Shown piece by piece: positions 14,512 to 21,640 of a DNA stretch of 21,640 nt. How positions within the stretch are numbered: position 1 is the first letter of the stretch; the number at the start of each line of letters is the position of its first letter. The DNA lies in the NCBI GenBank assembly GCA_023424995.1, contig JAFADH010000088.1:1-21640 (forward strand), read 5' to 3'. Origin of the DNA: Bacillota bacterium. GTDB lineage: Bacteria; Bacillota; Clostridia; Lachnospirales; Lachnospiraceae. The notes below the pieces were generated by a model. The model did no database searches. It had not been told where the DNA came from and saw nothing but the letters and a program-made list of their open reading frames with translations. A program made the position numbers and the translations under genes.

Positions 14512-17163
14512 TTACTGGCTTACAGAATGCGATATCTTATAATGGCCTGTCTTCAGTTCCATTGTTATTTTTCCTTCCTTCCTGCTGTACGGTATCCCGG
14601 ACTCTTCTAAGGACACACCATTTAAATCCATTGCATCGCTGCCCCCATCAGATAATACCAGATCTGCCTGGGCATTGAACGGAATACGGAAGGTATAGAC
14701 CAGTCTGTTATCTTCATACTCCCAACCGCTTTCATATAAACCGGCTGCCGTATATAAAGATGCTTTGGCATACTGCAGCTGTCTGTCCGGCTGGGGCGCC
14801 AGACGGATCCTGCGAAAGCCCGGATATTCCTCCAGGGGATTGATCCCGCACATGTTGCGGTACATCCATTCCACTATGGAGCCGTAGGTATAGTGGTTTA
14901 AGGAATTCATGCCAAGCTCGCCGAACTTGCCGTCCGGAAGCAGCGAGTTCCACCTTTCCCATATGGTTGTAGCACCCAGATTAACCTCATACAGCCAGCT
15001 TGGGAATTCTTCATTCAGTAAGAGACGGTAGGCCAGCTCATTGTATCCGTTCTCCGATAATACCCTGCAAAAATACGGTGTACCTACAAAGCCGGTCTTG
15101 AGATAATACTTGTTTTTCTCCAGATTGGCCCGCAGTGCCTCAATGATCCGTTCTCTGTATTTTTCCGGTACCAGATCCATAAATAATGCCAGGATATAAG
15201 AAGTCTGGGTATCCGCCGCCAGCCGTCCCCTGGGTGACAGGAATTCCTCACAGAAGGCTTCCTTTACCTCCCTGGAAAGCTGGTGGTATTCCCTGGCTGT
15301 CTCCTCCTTCCCCAGTACCCCGGCCGCCTTTGCAACCAGTTCCGAAGAGTATGCATAGTAAGCCGTAGCGATGAGATCGGTGGGAGTCCCTCCAAAGGGA
15401 TCATAGGGACCCGCTCCGTCAAGCGCCAGCCAATCTCCGAAGTGGAAGCCCGTATTCCAGAGTCTCTTGCCGTCATCCTGACTTCTGATGTAATCCACAT
15501 ATTCCTTCATGCTGTTAAACTGCTGCTCCAGAATTGCCCTGTCTCCATAATGAAGATACAGGTTCCAGGGAATTACGGTAGCTGCCTCCGACCAGGCACT
15601 GGAGCCACCGGACAGAAAATCACCCGTGTCCTTCTTGCTCATCTCAAAGGTCGGCACCACATGGGGCACGATGCCGCCTCCGATCCAGCTCTGTTCCTTT
15701 GCCAGGTCATACAGGAATTTATGATAGAAGGCGTCGCAGTCCATATTGTAGCAGGCCGTTCCTGAGAACATCTGGGCATCTCCCGTCCAGCCCATGCGCT
15801 CATCCCGCTGGGGACAATCCGTAGGAACATCCAGGAAATTACCCTTTTGACCCCACAACGCATTCAGGAAGAGACGGTTGACCATGGGATTCGAGGTCTC
15901 TATATTGCCCCTCAGCTCCAGATCCGAATATACGACACATCCTGTGAAGTCTTCCGCCTTCACTTCTCCGGGCCACCCTTCTATTTTAACATAGCGGAAC
16001 CCATAGAAGGTAAAATGCGGATGGACCTCCTGGGGCTGTCCGTCCGAGATAAAGGTAAATTCCGCCTTTGCCGAGCGCAGATTCTCCCTGGAGAAGCAGC
16101 CGTCCTGCAATTCTTCCCCGTATTGCAGACAGATCACATTATTTTTAGGGGCATGCACCTTAAAGCTGACCCAGCCCACCATATTCTGTCCCATATCAAG
16201 AACTGTCTCATTCTTAGGGGTATGCAGCACCTTCACCGGCCTGCGTCTTTCTTTAATGCGCACAGCCAGGCTTCTCCTGGCTTCAATCAGGCTGTAATCA
16301 AGCTCAGGCAACCGGACCTTATGCCAGCTGCCATCTCCCGGAGCGGCAGCGGACCAGTCCCTTAAGTATCGGTTGGCGTCCTGCGTCTCACCGTCATAGA
16401 TGCTGCTGTCAAGGATATGGGAAGGCGCCGATTCCCAGCTGTCATCCGAACCGATCACTTCCGAGCTTCCGTCGGTATATTGAATCACAAGCTCACAGAG
16501 CAGGGCAAAGGTATCCCCGTATACGCCCCCTTCTTTCTCCTGGAAGCCAAAGCGTCCCTTATACCAGCCGTTGCCCAGCATGACGCCCACCACATTATCT
16601 CCCTTGTCCACAAGGTCCGTTACCTCAAATGTCTGATACTGGAGCCACTTATTATAGCTGTTGCAATAGGGAGTGAAGTATTCCTCGCCCACCCGTCTGC
16701 CGTTAATCTCCGCCTCATACAGCCCCAGACCGCAGATATACAGCCTGGCAGCCGCCACCTCCTTCTTAAGGCGGAAGCTCCTTCTCAATAACGGGTGAAC
16801 CGGCCCGTCCTCCCAATCCGGGGTGATCCACCGGCCGGTCCAGGCTTCCGTAAGCTTTGCGGTCTCAAACCATGCGGCAGGGCTTACGATATCACCGCAG
16901 TCGGTCCATACCTGTACTCTCCAGTAATACCGGGTCCGGGGCTTTAATTCCAGGGTTAAGGTATAACCGATACTGTCAATATCCTCTCTTCTTCCGGTAT
17001 CATGTACTATGTTTATAAAATCTTTGTCCTGCGCCACTTGAATCCGGCATGACTCCTGCACGGCCGCAGCTTCCGCTTCTGTAATCCAGCTCAGACGGGG
17101 GTTGCTTAAGCAGTATCCCAGCGGATTTACGATACGGTTGCATTTCATATCAACTATCTTCAT
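14512..17163 (-). CDS. Alpha-L-rhamnosidase, GH78 (Bac_rhamnosid family)
   Basis: Inverting glycosidase that removes terminal alpha-L-rhamnose from rhamnosylated oligosaccharides or glycosides. In its 883 residues I see the N-terminal fibronectin-like domain (about 1-105, ending near WRVQVW), the carbohydrate-binding-like domain with LYICGLGLYEAEINGRRVG (141-159), and the catalytic (alpha/alpha)6 barrel from about 420 on. The catalytic motif DCPQRDERMGWTGDAQ holds the likely general acid Glu 455, and ATTIWERW holds the likely base Glu 736. A C-terminal beta domain follows. No signal peptide is present, so it acts in the cytoplasm on imported sugars. The ATG at 17163 follows AAGGGAGG. It is transcribed away from an AraC-type regulator and lies upstream of a complex-sugar importer. 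Confidence 0.93.
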   Translation of the reverse strand: MKIVDMKCNRIVNPLGYCLSNPRLSWITEAEAAAVQESCRIQVAQDKDFINIVHDTGRREDIDSIGYTLTLELKPRTRYYWRVQVWTDCGDIVSPAAWFETAKLTEAWTGRWITPDWEDGPVHPLLRRSFRLKKEVAAARLYICGLGLYEAEINGRRVGEEYFTPYCNSYNKWLQYQTFEVTDLVDKGDNVVGVMLGNGWYKGRFGFQEKEGGVYGDTFALLCELVIQYTDGSSEVIGSDDSWESAPSHILDSSIYDGETQDANRYLRDWSAAAPGDGSWHKVRLPELDYSLIEARRSLAVRIKERRRPVKVLHTPKNETVLDMGQNMVGWVSFKVHAPKNNVICLQYGEELQDGCFSRENLRSAKAEFTFISDGQPQEVHPHFTFYGFRYVKIEGWPGEVKAEDFTGCVVYSDLELRGNIETSNPMVNRLFLNALWGQKGNFLDVPTDCPQRDERMGWTGDAQMFSGTACYNMDCDAFYHKFLYDLAKEQSWIGGGIVPHVVPTFEMSKKDTGDFLSGGSSAWSEAATVIPWNLYLHYGDRAILEQQFNSMKEYVDYIRSQDDGKRLWNTGFHFGDWLALDGAGPYDPFGGTPTDLIATAYYAYSSELVAKAAGVLGKEETAREYHQLSREVKEAFCEEFLSPRGRLAADTQTSYILALFMDLVPEKYRERIIEALRANLEKNKYYLKTGFVGTPYFCRVLSENGYNELAYRLLLNEEFPSWLYEVNLGATTIWERWNSLLPDGKFGELGMNSLNHYTYGSIVEWMYRNMCGINPLEEYPGFRRIRLAPQPDRQLQYAKASLYTAAGLYESGWEYEDNRLVYTFRIPFNAQADLVLSDGGSDAMDLNGVSLEESGIPYSRKEGKITMELKTGHYKISHSVSQ

Positions 17164-17211
17164 TTTTTTCCTCCCTTAAAGGTTTATTCATGGATTTTAT
17201 CTCCTGTTTCT

Positions 17212-17240
17212 ATTATACATTTCAATATTTCCTTTTTCAC
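17212..17240 (-). promoter_or_regulatory. Promoter of the rhamnosidase gene
   Basis: On the minus strand GTGAAA (17235-17240) and TATAAT (17212-17217) are separated by 17 bases. The -10 is perfect and the -35 matches 4 of 6. The start site would lie near 17205, about 40 bases before the start codon. The weak -35 and closeness to the divergent regulator gene fit control by an AraC-type activator. Confidence 0.5.
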
Positions 17241-17274
17241 GGGGCTATATTATAATTGTAGGGGGGTGATTTTT

Positions 17275-18183
17275 ATGAACAATGACGTAATTTATGTTGA
17301 TACGGGAGAACAGTTTTTCGGCAATGGCAGCTCCATCTATATCAACCATGTCTGCGAGGGCCGGGAACCGCACCTGCATGTGCATGATTTTATTGAGATA
17401 TCCTATGTAGCTTCCGGTTCGGGCATCCATGTGCTGGGCGATCAGTCCTATGAGGTGAACAAGGGGGATTTATTTCTCATTAACTATCACATTCCTCATG
17501 AATTCCGGTCCGGGGATGCCCCGGATGCCGCACCCCTGTGTGTATACAACTGCGTATTCAAGCCGGATTTCATTGATATCAATCTCATTGATTATAAGGA
17601 TTTTAACGATGTGATCCGCTATCTTTCCTTCCGCTCCGTATTCTCCATGGAGGCGGAACAATTGAAGGATTTAAAGATATTGGGGGGAGGAAATAAAGCG
17701 ATCGAAGCGATCTATAAGAAGATGCTGAACGAATTCACCAATCAGGAAGACGGCTGTATCGACCTTCTGAGGGTATATCTCATTGAACTGCTTATCACGA
17801 TCTTCCGCTCTATTAAGAATTCCTCCAAAGCGGAAAGCAGCGCCATGTCCCATCATGCCGGACTGATCGACAGATCCATCCAATACCTGAAAAGCAATTA
17901 TTCCGTTAATGCAAAGCTGGCGGACCTGGCCTCCCTCTCCTTTCTGAGCCCGGCTTACTATTGCAGGCTTTTTAAGGAACATACCGGAATGAACGTATCC
18001 GAATATATCCAGAAGCTTCGTATCGAGGAAGCCTGCAGCCTGCTTACCGCAACGGATGATAAGATTATCTCCATAGCCCAGCAGGTAGGATATAAGGACA
18101 TTAAGTATTTTAATGAAGTATTTAAGAAGATCACCGGACTGACTCCCAGCGCTTATAAGAAAATCAATGAAAACCAATTATAA
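17275..18183 (+). CDS. AraC-family transcriptional regulator with cupin sensor domain
   Basis: DNA-binding activator of 302 residues. The N-terminal half is a cupin-type ligand-binding domain (HLHVHDFIEISYVASGSGIHVLGDQSYEVNKGDLFL is its core, about 30-75). The C-terminal hundred residues hold two helix-turn-helix units of the AraC type: KLADLASLSFLSPAYYCRLFKEHTG and KIISIAQQVGYKDIKYFNEVFKK, ending in the typical G-L-T-P-S-A-Y-K-K. An in-frame GTG at 17266 exists, but the AGGGGGG site at 17260-17266 fits the ATG at 17275. A TATAAT at 17251-17256 sits almost on the ribosome binding site; an alternative TTCAAT/CTATAT pair (17221-17250) would give a leader of normal, though short, length. Divergent from the rhamnosidase gene, it most likely controls it in response to rhamnose or a rhamnoside. 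Confidence 0.9.
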   Translation: MNNDVIYVDTGEQFFGNGSSIYINHVCEGREPHLHVHDFIEISYVASGSGIHVLGDQSYEVNKGDLFLINYHIPHEFRSGDAPDAAPLCVYNCVFKPDFIDINLIDYKDFNDVIRYLSFRSVFSMEAEQLKDLKILGGGNKAIEAIYKKMLNEFTNQEDGCIDLLRVYLIELLITIFRSIKNSSKAESSAMSHHAGLIDRSIQYLKSNYSVNAKLADLASLSFLSPAYYCRLFKEHTGMNVSEYIQKLRIEEACSLLTATDDKIISIAQQVGYKDIKYFNEVFKKITGLTPSAYKKINENQL

Positions 18184-18245
18184 TAATATGGATACGGAGC
18201 ATGTTCCGGTAAGCGCGGCAAAAGGCGGGAGGATATGTTTCCTTT

Positions 18246-18274
18246 TATGGCCGGATAAAGTACATCCGGCCATA
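18246..18274. terminator. Palindromic hairpin between converging genes
   Basis: TATGGCCGGAT (18246-18256) and ATCCGGCCATA (18264-18274) form 11 perfect pairs around a 7-base loop. It ends directly at the phosphatase stop codon and follows the AraC gene by about 60 bases, so it lies between convergent genes. Neither side has a proper T-run, so it is a weak terminator or a 3' barrier hairpin. Confidence 0.55.
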
Positions 18275-18874
18275 TTATCTGCCCAGATGTACAAGACGAT
18301 TGGCAAATACCACCCTGCGCCTGCCGTCCTCTATATCCCACCGATGTATCCCGGTATCTCCGGTAGTGATGCTGATATCGTCCTTCACGGGCAGCTGGAG
18401 AAAGCTTCGAAAAAGCATATTGATCATTCCGCCGTGGGTTATGACTGCAATAGTTTCCAGGTCAGGATTTTCATGGATTATTTTCGATAATACCGTCTCT
18501 GCCCGGAAGCGGAACCGGAGCATGCTTTCACATCCGTAGAGAGCCGTATGCGGATATTTTTCAGGAGGTGCGGGATACCTTACTTCGGCCTCCTCCCTGG
18601 GAAGCCCCGCCAGCAGGCCGTTCTGCCATTCCATCAGCTCCTCCTCCAATACAACGGGTGCTCCGGTCGCTTTTATCAGAAATTCAGCAGTCCCGGCTGC
18701 TCTTTTTAATGGACTGGCATATATTTTATCTATTCTGTAATTCTCCTTTATCCAGGAAGCCATCCGCTGTGCCTGCAGTCTCCCTTCGTCAGTCAGGCTG
18801 AAGTCAGCCCTTCCTTCCATTACATTCAGCAGATCTGCTTCAGATTGTCCGTGTCTTATGATCAATAATTTCAT
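18275..18874 (-). CDS. Histidine phosphatase family protein (phosphoglycerate mutase-like)
   Basis: Small cytoplasmic phosphatase of the branch-1 histidine phosphatase superfamily, about 199 residues. The N-terminal RHGQS motif provides the phosphorylated histidine. Other core residues are visible in YASPLKRAAGTAEFL (second Arg), the acidic ELMEWQNGLLAG segment, and the second catalytic histidine in AVITHGGMINMLF. The length fits small members such as PhoE, CobC or GpmB rather than cofactor-dependent phosphoglycerate mutase. A GTG lies two codons earlier (18880) but is only 4 bases from the GGAAGG site, so I prefer the ATG at 18874. It is a single gene; the substrate is unknown. No cobalamin genes are near, so CobC is not supported. 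Confidence 0.85.
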   Translation of the reverse strand: MKLLIIRHGQSEADLLNVMEGRADFSLTDEGRLQAQRMASWIKENYRIDKIYASPLKRAAGTAEFLIKATGAPVVLEEELMEWQNGLLAGLPREEAEVRYPAPPEKYPHTALYGCESMLRFRFRAETVLSKIIHENPDLETIAVITHGGMINMLFRSFLQLPVKDDISITTGDTGIHRWDIEDGRRRVVFANRLVHLGR

Positions 18875-18919
18875 CGTCACTGCACCTTCCCGCTTATTTC
18901 ACTCTAAGTAAAGCATTCC

Positions 18920-18949
18920 TGCATAATTCAATGCAAGCTTCACTGTCAA
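18920..18949 (-). promoter_or_regulatory. Possible promoter of the histidine phosphatase gene
   Basis: A perfect TTGACA (18944-18949 on the minus strand) lies 18 bases before TATGCA (18920-18925), about 46 bases ahead of the start codon. The -10 is poor (3 of 6). Confidence 0.4.
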
Positions 18950-19127
18950 CGAATTCAATAATGCTTACATTCGGATATATAAACCGGAACCAGAACATTA
19001 TACTATAGATTATAATAATTTCAAGTATAATAATTATTAATTGATAGACAAATCAACTCATTATCCACAATTATCTATATAGTCTTAAAATACCACATAA
19101 ATTTACTATCTTTTTACACAATCATGA
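18950..19127. other. AT-rich non-coding stretch upstream of the phoH leader
   Basis: This is part of the 483-base gap between the phosphatase and PhoH genes. It is very AT-rich, with short palindromic tracts such as ATAATAATTATTAAT near 19025-19040. I see no ORF with a ribosome binding site and no RNA gene that I recognise. It may serve as an upstream element for the promoter at 19128. Confidence 0.35.
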
Positions 19128-19156
19128 TTGACCCGGGCGGTATAATACGCTATTAT
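19128..19156 (+). promoter_or_regulatory. Promoter of the phoH leader and gene
   Basis: TTGACC (19128-19133) and TATTAT (19151-19156) are exactly 17 bases apart. A perfect TATAAT at 19141-19146 sits only 7 bases from the same -35 box and so is not its partner. The start would be near 19163, giving a leader of about 195 bases before the phoH start codon. Confidence 0.6.
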
Positions 19157-19218
19157 ATTGGCATATATATAACAATAGCTTCATTTCCTGTAATTCATTT
19201 TATAAGGAGGTCCTGCCT

Positions 19219-19290
19219 GTGTGTATAGTAAATCAATGCGATCTTTCCATGGAGTCCGCTATACCGGCTCAAAAATACGATACGGACTAA
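19219..19290 (+). CDS. Candidate 23-residue leader peptide ahead of phoH
   Basis: A very good ribosome binding site, AAGGAGG (19204-19210), is followed after 8 bases by a GTG opening a 23-codon frame (starting M-C-I-V-N-Q-C) that stops with TAA two bases before the terminator stem. The next GTG, at 19221, opens another frame of 37 codons (ending at 19334) that runs through the terminator; either could be used. I recognise no family, and the peptide shows no run of one amino acid that would mark a classical amino-acid attenuator. The strong site without a larger gene argues that translation here serves regulation, or that it encodes an unknown small protein. Confidence 0.4.
   Translation: MCIVNQCDLSMESAIPAQKYDTD
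19253..19288 (+). promoter_or_regulatory. Leader hairpin preceding the phoH terminator
   Basis: AGTCCG (19253-19258) pairs with CGGACT (19283-19288); TAT/ATA may add pairs across a one-base bulge. It lies inside the candidate leader ORF and ends on its stop codon, so a translating ribosome would disrupt it. It is a possible part of an attenuation switch. Confidence 0.35.
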
Positions 19291-19291
19291 G

Positions 19292-19329
19292 AATGCTTAT
19301 TGCGCTGCGCTGTGCAATAGGCATTTTTT
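19292..19329 (+). terminator. Intrinsic terminator located before phoH
   Basis: AATGCTTATTGC (19292-19303) pairs with GCAATAGGCATT (19314-19325) over 12 positions with one G-T wobble. The loop is 10 bases and six T follow (19324-19329). It is the best terminator in the window, yet it stands between the promoter at 19128 and the phoH ribosome binding site at 19347, with no room for another promoter after it. Confidence 0.85.
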
Positions 19330-19357
19330 CATGACAAACAAATAATGGAGGTATCCT

Positions 19358-20758
19358 ATGGTTAAAACTTACGTACTTGACACGAATGTTCTGATCCAAT
19401 CTCCCCATGCTCTCCTCTCCTTTGAGGACAACAAGGTGGTTCTTCCCATCGCCGTACTGGAAGAACTCGATAAGTTAAAGAATGAAGAAGGTGAAAGGGG
19501 TGCTAATGCGAGACAGACCATACGTTATCTTGAGCACCTGCGGCAGTCAGGCAATCTCTTCGAGGGAGTCGGACTGGAGACAGGCGGATCTTTGAAAATT
19601 GAAGTGAATTTCGTCCAGGTAGAGCTTCCCTACGGATTTAGTCCCGATAAAAACGACAACCGCATCCTGCAGGTGTGCAAAGGTCTTGTTGAACAGGGAG
19701 AAGCCGTGATTCTGGTGACCAAGGATATCATGGTACGCTTAAAATCCCAGAAAATAGGCATCACCGCCGAGGATTTTACAACGGAACAATCTCCCCAGCT
19801 GAAGGAGCAGTATACCGGCAGGCTGGAGGTATATACTTCGGACGATGCAATGAACGAATTTAAGAAAAAAGGCATTCTTCCCGAACAGGTTTACCTGTAT
19901 CCGGTCAAAGAGGCTGTCTCTGATCACTCAATAATTGCCGCAAAGCAGCAGGTCCATCCCATCAATAACCAGTTCTTTATCATACATTCCGAAACCAATG
20001 CGAAGAAAACCCTGCTGGGCCGCTATAACGGTTCCCATATCGTTCCCTTGAAAAGCCTGAAGGAGGAACCCTTCGGTGTTTCACCAAAGAATGTGGGCCA
20101 GAAATTCCTTCAGGAAGCCCTGATGATGGAACCGGACGTGGCTCCGCTGGTTATCGTCAAAGGCCCGGCCGGTACCGCCAAGACCTTCTACTCGCTTGCA
20201 GTCGGCCTGGATAAGATATTCGTGGCAAATGAAAAGAAAAGCTACCGTAAAATACTGATCACGCGGCCCAATGCCCAGTTTGACGACGATATCGGTTTCC
20301 TTCCGGGCTCCGAGCAGGAAAAGATAGCCCCGTATCTGAGACCGGTCATCGATAACCTGGAGATCCTGGTAGACCGCAATGAAGGTGAACGCTATAAGAA
20401 TGAAAAAGAGCTGCGGGGCAAGATCGATGAACTCTTCTCCCGGGGAGTCATAACGGCAGAAGCCATGAATTTCATCCGGGGCCGCTCCATTACTTATACA
20501 TACCTTATCATTGATGAAGCGCAGAATCTGACTCCGAAGCAGGTAAAAGGCATCGTGACCAGAGTGGGCAAGGGAACCAAGGTAGTCCTTCTCGGTGATC
20601 CCGGACAGATCGATCATCCCCTGCTTGATGAGAGGACCAACGGACTCAGCTATGTATCGGAGAAGATGAAAGGCAGCCCTCTCTGCCACCAGATTACCAT
20701 GCTGACGGAGGAATGCGAACGTTCCGCCCTTGCAATGGATGCGGCACAGAGAATGTAA
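19358..20758 (+). CDS. phoH: PIN-PhoH fusion ATPase (PhoH2/YlaK type)
   Basis: A 466-residue protein joining an N-terminal PIN nuclease-like domain to a PhoH-type helicase/ATPase domain; homologues act on RNA. The PIN domain (about 1-150) starts with YVLDTNVLI (Asp 8) and has acids at 35-36 (LEELDKL), 97-100 (SPDKND) and 123 (TKD), so its metal site looks complete. In the PhoH domain (about 240-460) the Walker A reads GPAGTAKT (269-276): the usual glycine before lysine is alanine. Walker B is YLIIDEAQN (Asp 386, Glu 387), followed by VVLLGDPGQID. The ATG at 19358 has GGAGG at 6 bases. It appears monocistronic, behind a leader with terminator. The product may be an RNA helicase-nuclease of the stress-response or toxin-related type. 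Confidence 0.92.
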   Translation: MVKTYVLDTNVLIQSPHALLSFEDNKVVLPIAVLEELDKLKNEEGERGANARQTIRYLEHLRQSGNLFEGVGLETGGSLKIEVNFVQVELPYGFSPDKNDNRILQVCKGLVEQGEAVILVTKDIMVRLKSQKIGITAEDFTTEQSPQLKEQYTGRLEVYTSDDAMNEFKKKGILPEQVYLYPVKEAVSDHSIIAAKQQVHPINNQFFIIHSETNAKKTLLGRYNGSHIVPLKSLKEEPFGVSPKNVGQKFLQEALMMEPDVAPLVIVKGPAGTAKTFYSLAVGLDKIFVANEKKSYRKILITRPNAQFDDDIGFLPGSEQEKIAPYLRPVIDNLEILVDRNEGERYKNEKELRGKIDELFSRGVITAEAMNFIRGRSITYTYLIIDEAQNLTPKQVKGIVTRVGKGTKVVLLGDPGQIDHPLLDERTNGLSYVSEKMKGSPLCHQITMLTEECERSALAMDAAQRM

Positions 20759-20868
20759 TATTCCTCCGGTATCCTGAATTCAGGTAATCCGTGGGCTGCC
20801 AGTGAAAGAGCCTGCGTAAGTACTCCGGATAGAATCTCATCAGGCCAAGGCTTACTAAGATTAAAATA

Positions 20869-20902
20869 ACAGCTTCCGGTCATGAAATAAACCGGAAGCT
20901 GT
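20869..20902. terminator. Bidirectional terminator between phoH and the catalase gene
   Basis: ACAGCTTCCGGT (20869-20880) and ACCGGAAGCTGT (20891-20902) form 12 perfect pairs around a 10-base loop. On the minus strand TTATTTTAAT follows, serving the catalase gene; on the plus strand CTGTTTAT follows, serving phoH about 110 bases downstream. It separates two convergent genes. Confidence 0.75.
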
Positions 20903-20915
20903 CTGTTTATATTGT

Positions 20916-21640
20916 TTATGAATATATCAATTCCGGCTGCACCAGCTTCGTATTCCTGTCCCAGTGACGGTGCAGGGAAAGCTGATTGATAAATTCCCGG
21001 CAAAAGGGAATATAGTCCTCCGTGCCTTTCACCACAACCACACCCTGTGATACCCAGGGCTGTGCTGCCTGATCGGGAATACCCGGGATCAATGCGGCCG
21101 CATCGGTCATGTGGAGCAGATTCACTGCCCCATCGGATACAGCGATGGTCTTATGATGGAGCAGGGCTTCATTGACAAAGTTACGGGCATCGATGTTCTG
21201 CAGCAATGCACGGATATGCTCGTCGCCGCCGGGAACGTAGACCGCGTCGTACAATAAGGATACGGTGGTCGTCAGGTCCTTGTCCGGTTCCAGCATGGTT
21301 TGGTCCCTGCCGGTTAAAACCGCCAATCCGGTACTTACGGTCTCGGCTGCAGCACCGGCTGCTTTCAGCTCATTCATCATGGTCATCACAGATTTGGAGC
21401 AGAAACCGTTCTCTAAAAGGATTGCAACCTTCCTGGTCCCGGCTGACTTAATCGTATTCTCCATGCTTAGTGCAGGCGAGGAAGCAGTTACGCCGTTGGG
21501 CGGCGTCTGAGGAGGCGGATTGACTCCGATCCCTGCCGCGATCTGCTCTCCCAGCTCAGGTGCGACATGGGCGAACATATCCGCCACCTTCTGCTTCAGC
21601 TCCTTATTCTTAACACTGCCCACTTCAAAATGAAAGGCGT
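20916..21640 (-). CDS. katE: Large-subunit catalase, C-terminal part (gene continues past the right edge)
   Basis: The frame is open to the window end, so the 5' part, with the heme-binding catalase core, lies outside. What is visible begins with AFHFEVGSVKNKELKQKVADMF, the end of the catalase core plus linker helix of large (HPII/KatE-type) catalases. After a Pro-rich linker (NPPPQTPPNG), residues from RKVAILLENGF on form the flavodoxin/DJ-1-like C-terminal domain that only large-subunit catalases carry, with DAVYVPGG and KTIAVSDGAVNLL. A GTG in frame at 21623 could be mistaken for a start, but the upstream residues match catalase, so the gene is partial and not a separate PfpI-type protein. 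It detoxifies hydrogen peroxide in the cytoplasm. The heme ligands cannot be checked here. Confidence 0.85.
   Translation of the reverse strand, partial: AFHFEVGSVKNKELKQKVADMFAHVAPELGEQIAAGIGVNPPPQTPPNGVTASSPALSMENTIKSAGTRKVAILLENGFCSKSVMTMMNELKAAGAAAETVSTGLAVLTGRDQTMLEPDKDLTTTVSLLYDAVYVPGGDEHIRALLQNIDARNFVNEALLHHKTIAVSDGAVNLLHMTDAAALIPGIPDQAAQPWVSQGVVVVKGTEDYIPFCREFINQLSLHRHWDRNTKLVQPELIYS

Noticed and set aside
19128..19146. TTGACC with the perfect TATAAT at 19141 as a promoter
   Set aside because: The gap is only 7 bases; the TATTAT at 19151 has the correct 17-base spacing instead.
20081..20689. 202-codon minus-strand frame opposite phoH
   Set aside because: It is a shadow of the strongly conserved PhoH ATPase domain on the other strand, with no promoter or ribosome binding site and no recognisable domain.

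Overview
The window looks like a chromosomal stretch of a Gram-positive anaerobe of the class Clostridia, most likely of Lachnospiraceae type. The signs are strong AGGAGG-type ribosome binding sites, short lipoprotein signals ending in L-T-G-C, an LplABC-type sugar importer with no ATPase of its own, a LysM/GH18 protein of the spore-cortex-lytic type and a PIN-PhoH protein. This placement rests on gene content and style only. I see no mobile element, CRISPR array, tRNA or rRNA gene.

Region 1 (3-8722, all minus strand) is a seven-gene cluster. In transcription order it holds a 628-residue double-barrel U32 protein, a class-III aminotransferase, a UbiD-type decarboxylase, a UbiA-type prenyltransferase overlapping the UbiD gene, then a lipoprotein, ATPase and permease of a nitrate/sulfonate/NMT1-class ABC importer. 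UbiA plus UbiD suggest a membrane quinone made by prenylation and decarboxylation of an aromatic acid, as in the late futalosine menaquinone pathway. U32 proteins (UbiU/UbiV) are known in oxygen-independent ubiquinone hydroxylation, and here two U32-like barrels are fused, the second without the iron-sulfur cysteines. The promoter region carries a good match to a Rex (NADH/NAD+) operator. One reading is a redox-controlled quinone synthesis or precursor-salvage locus; this is the most interesting part of the window.

Region 2 (8755-10497) is a minus-strand LysM-GH18 gene whose GH18 active-site acids are all replaced. It is flanked downstream by a run of three hairpins and upstream by the terminator of the next operon.

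Region 3 (10571-18183) is a rhamnoside-utilisation locus. A GH78 alpha-L-rhamnosidase is divergent from an AraC-family regulator. Behind it, after a terminator, come two sugar permeases and a solute-binding lipoprotein. The enzyme has no signal peptide, so rhamnosylated oligosaccharides are probably imported first and trimmed inside the cell.

Region 4 (18246-21640) has a minus-strand histidine phosphatase and a plus-strand PIN-PhoH ATPase. The PhoH gene sits behind a promoter, a short leader ORF and a strong intrinsic terminator, an attenuation-like layout. Last is the 3' part of a large-subunit catalase gene (minus strand) that runs off the right edge.
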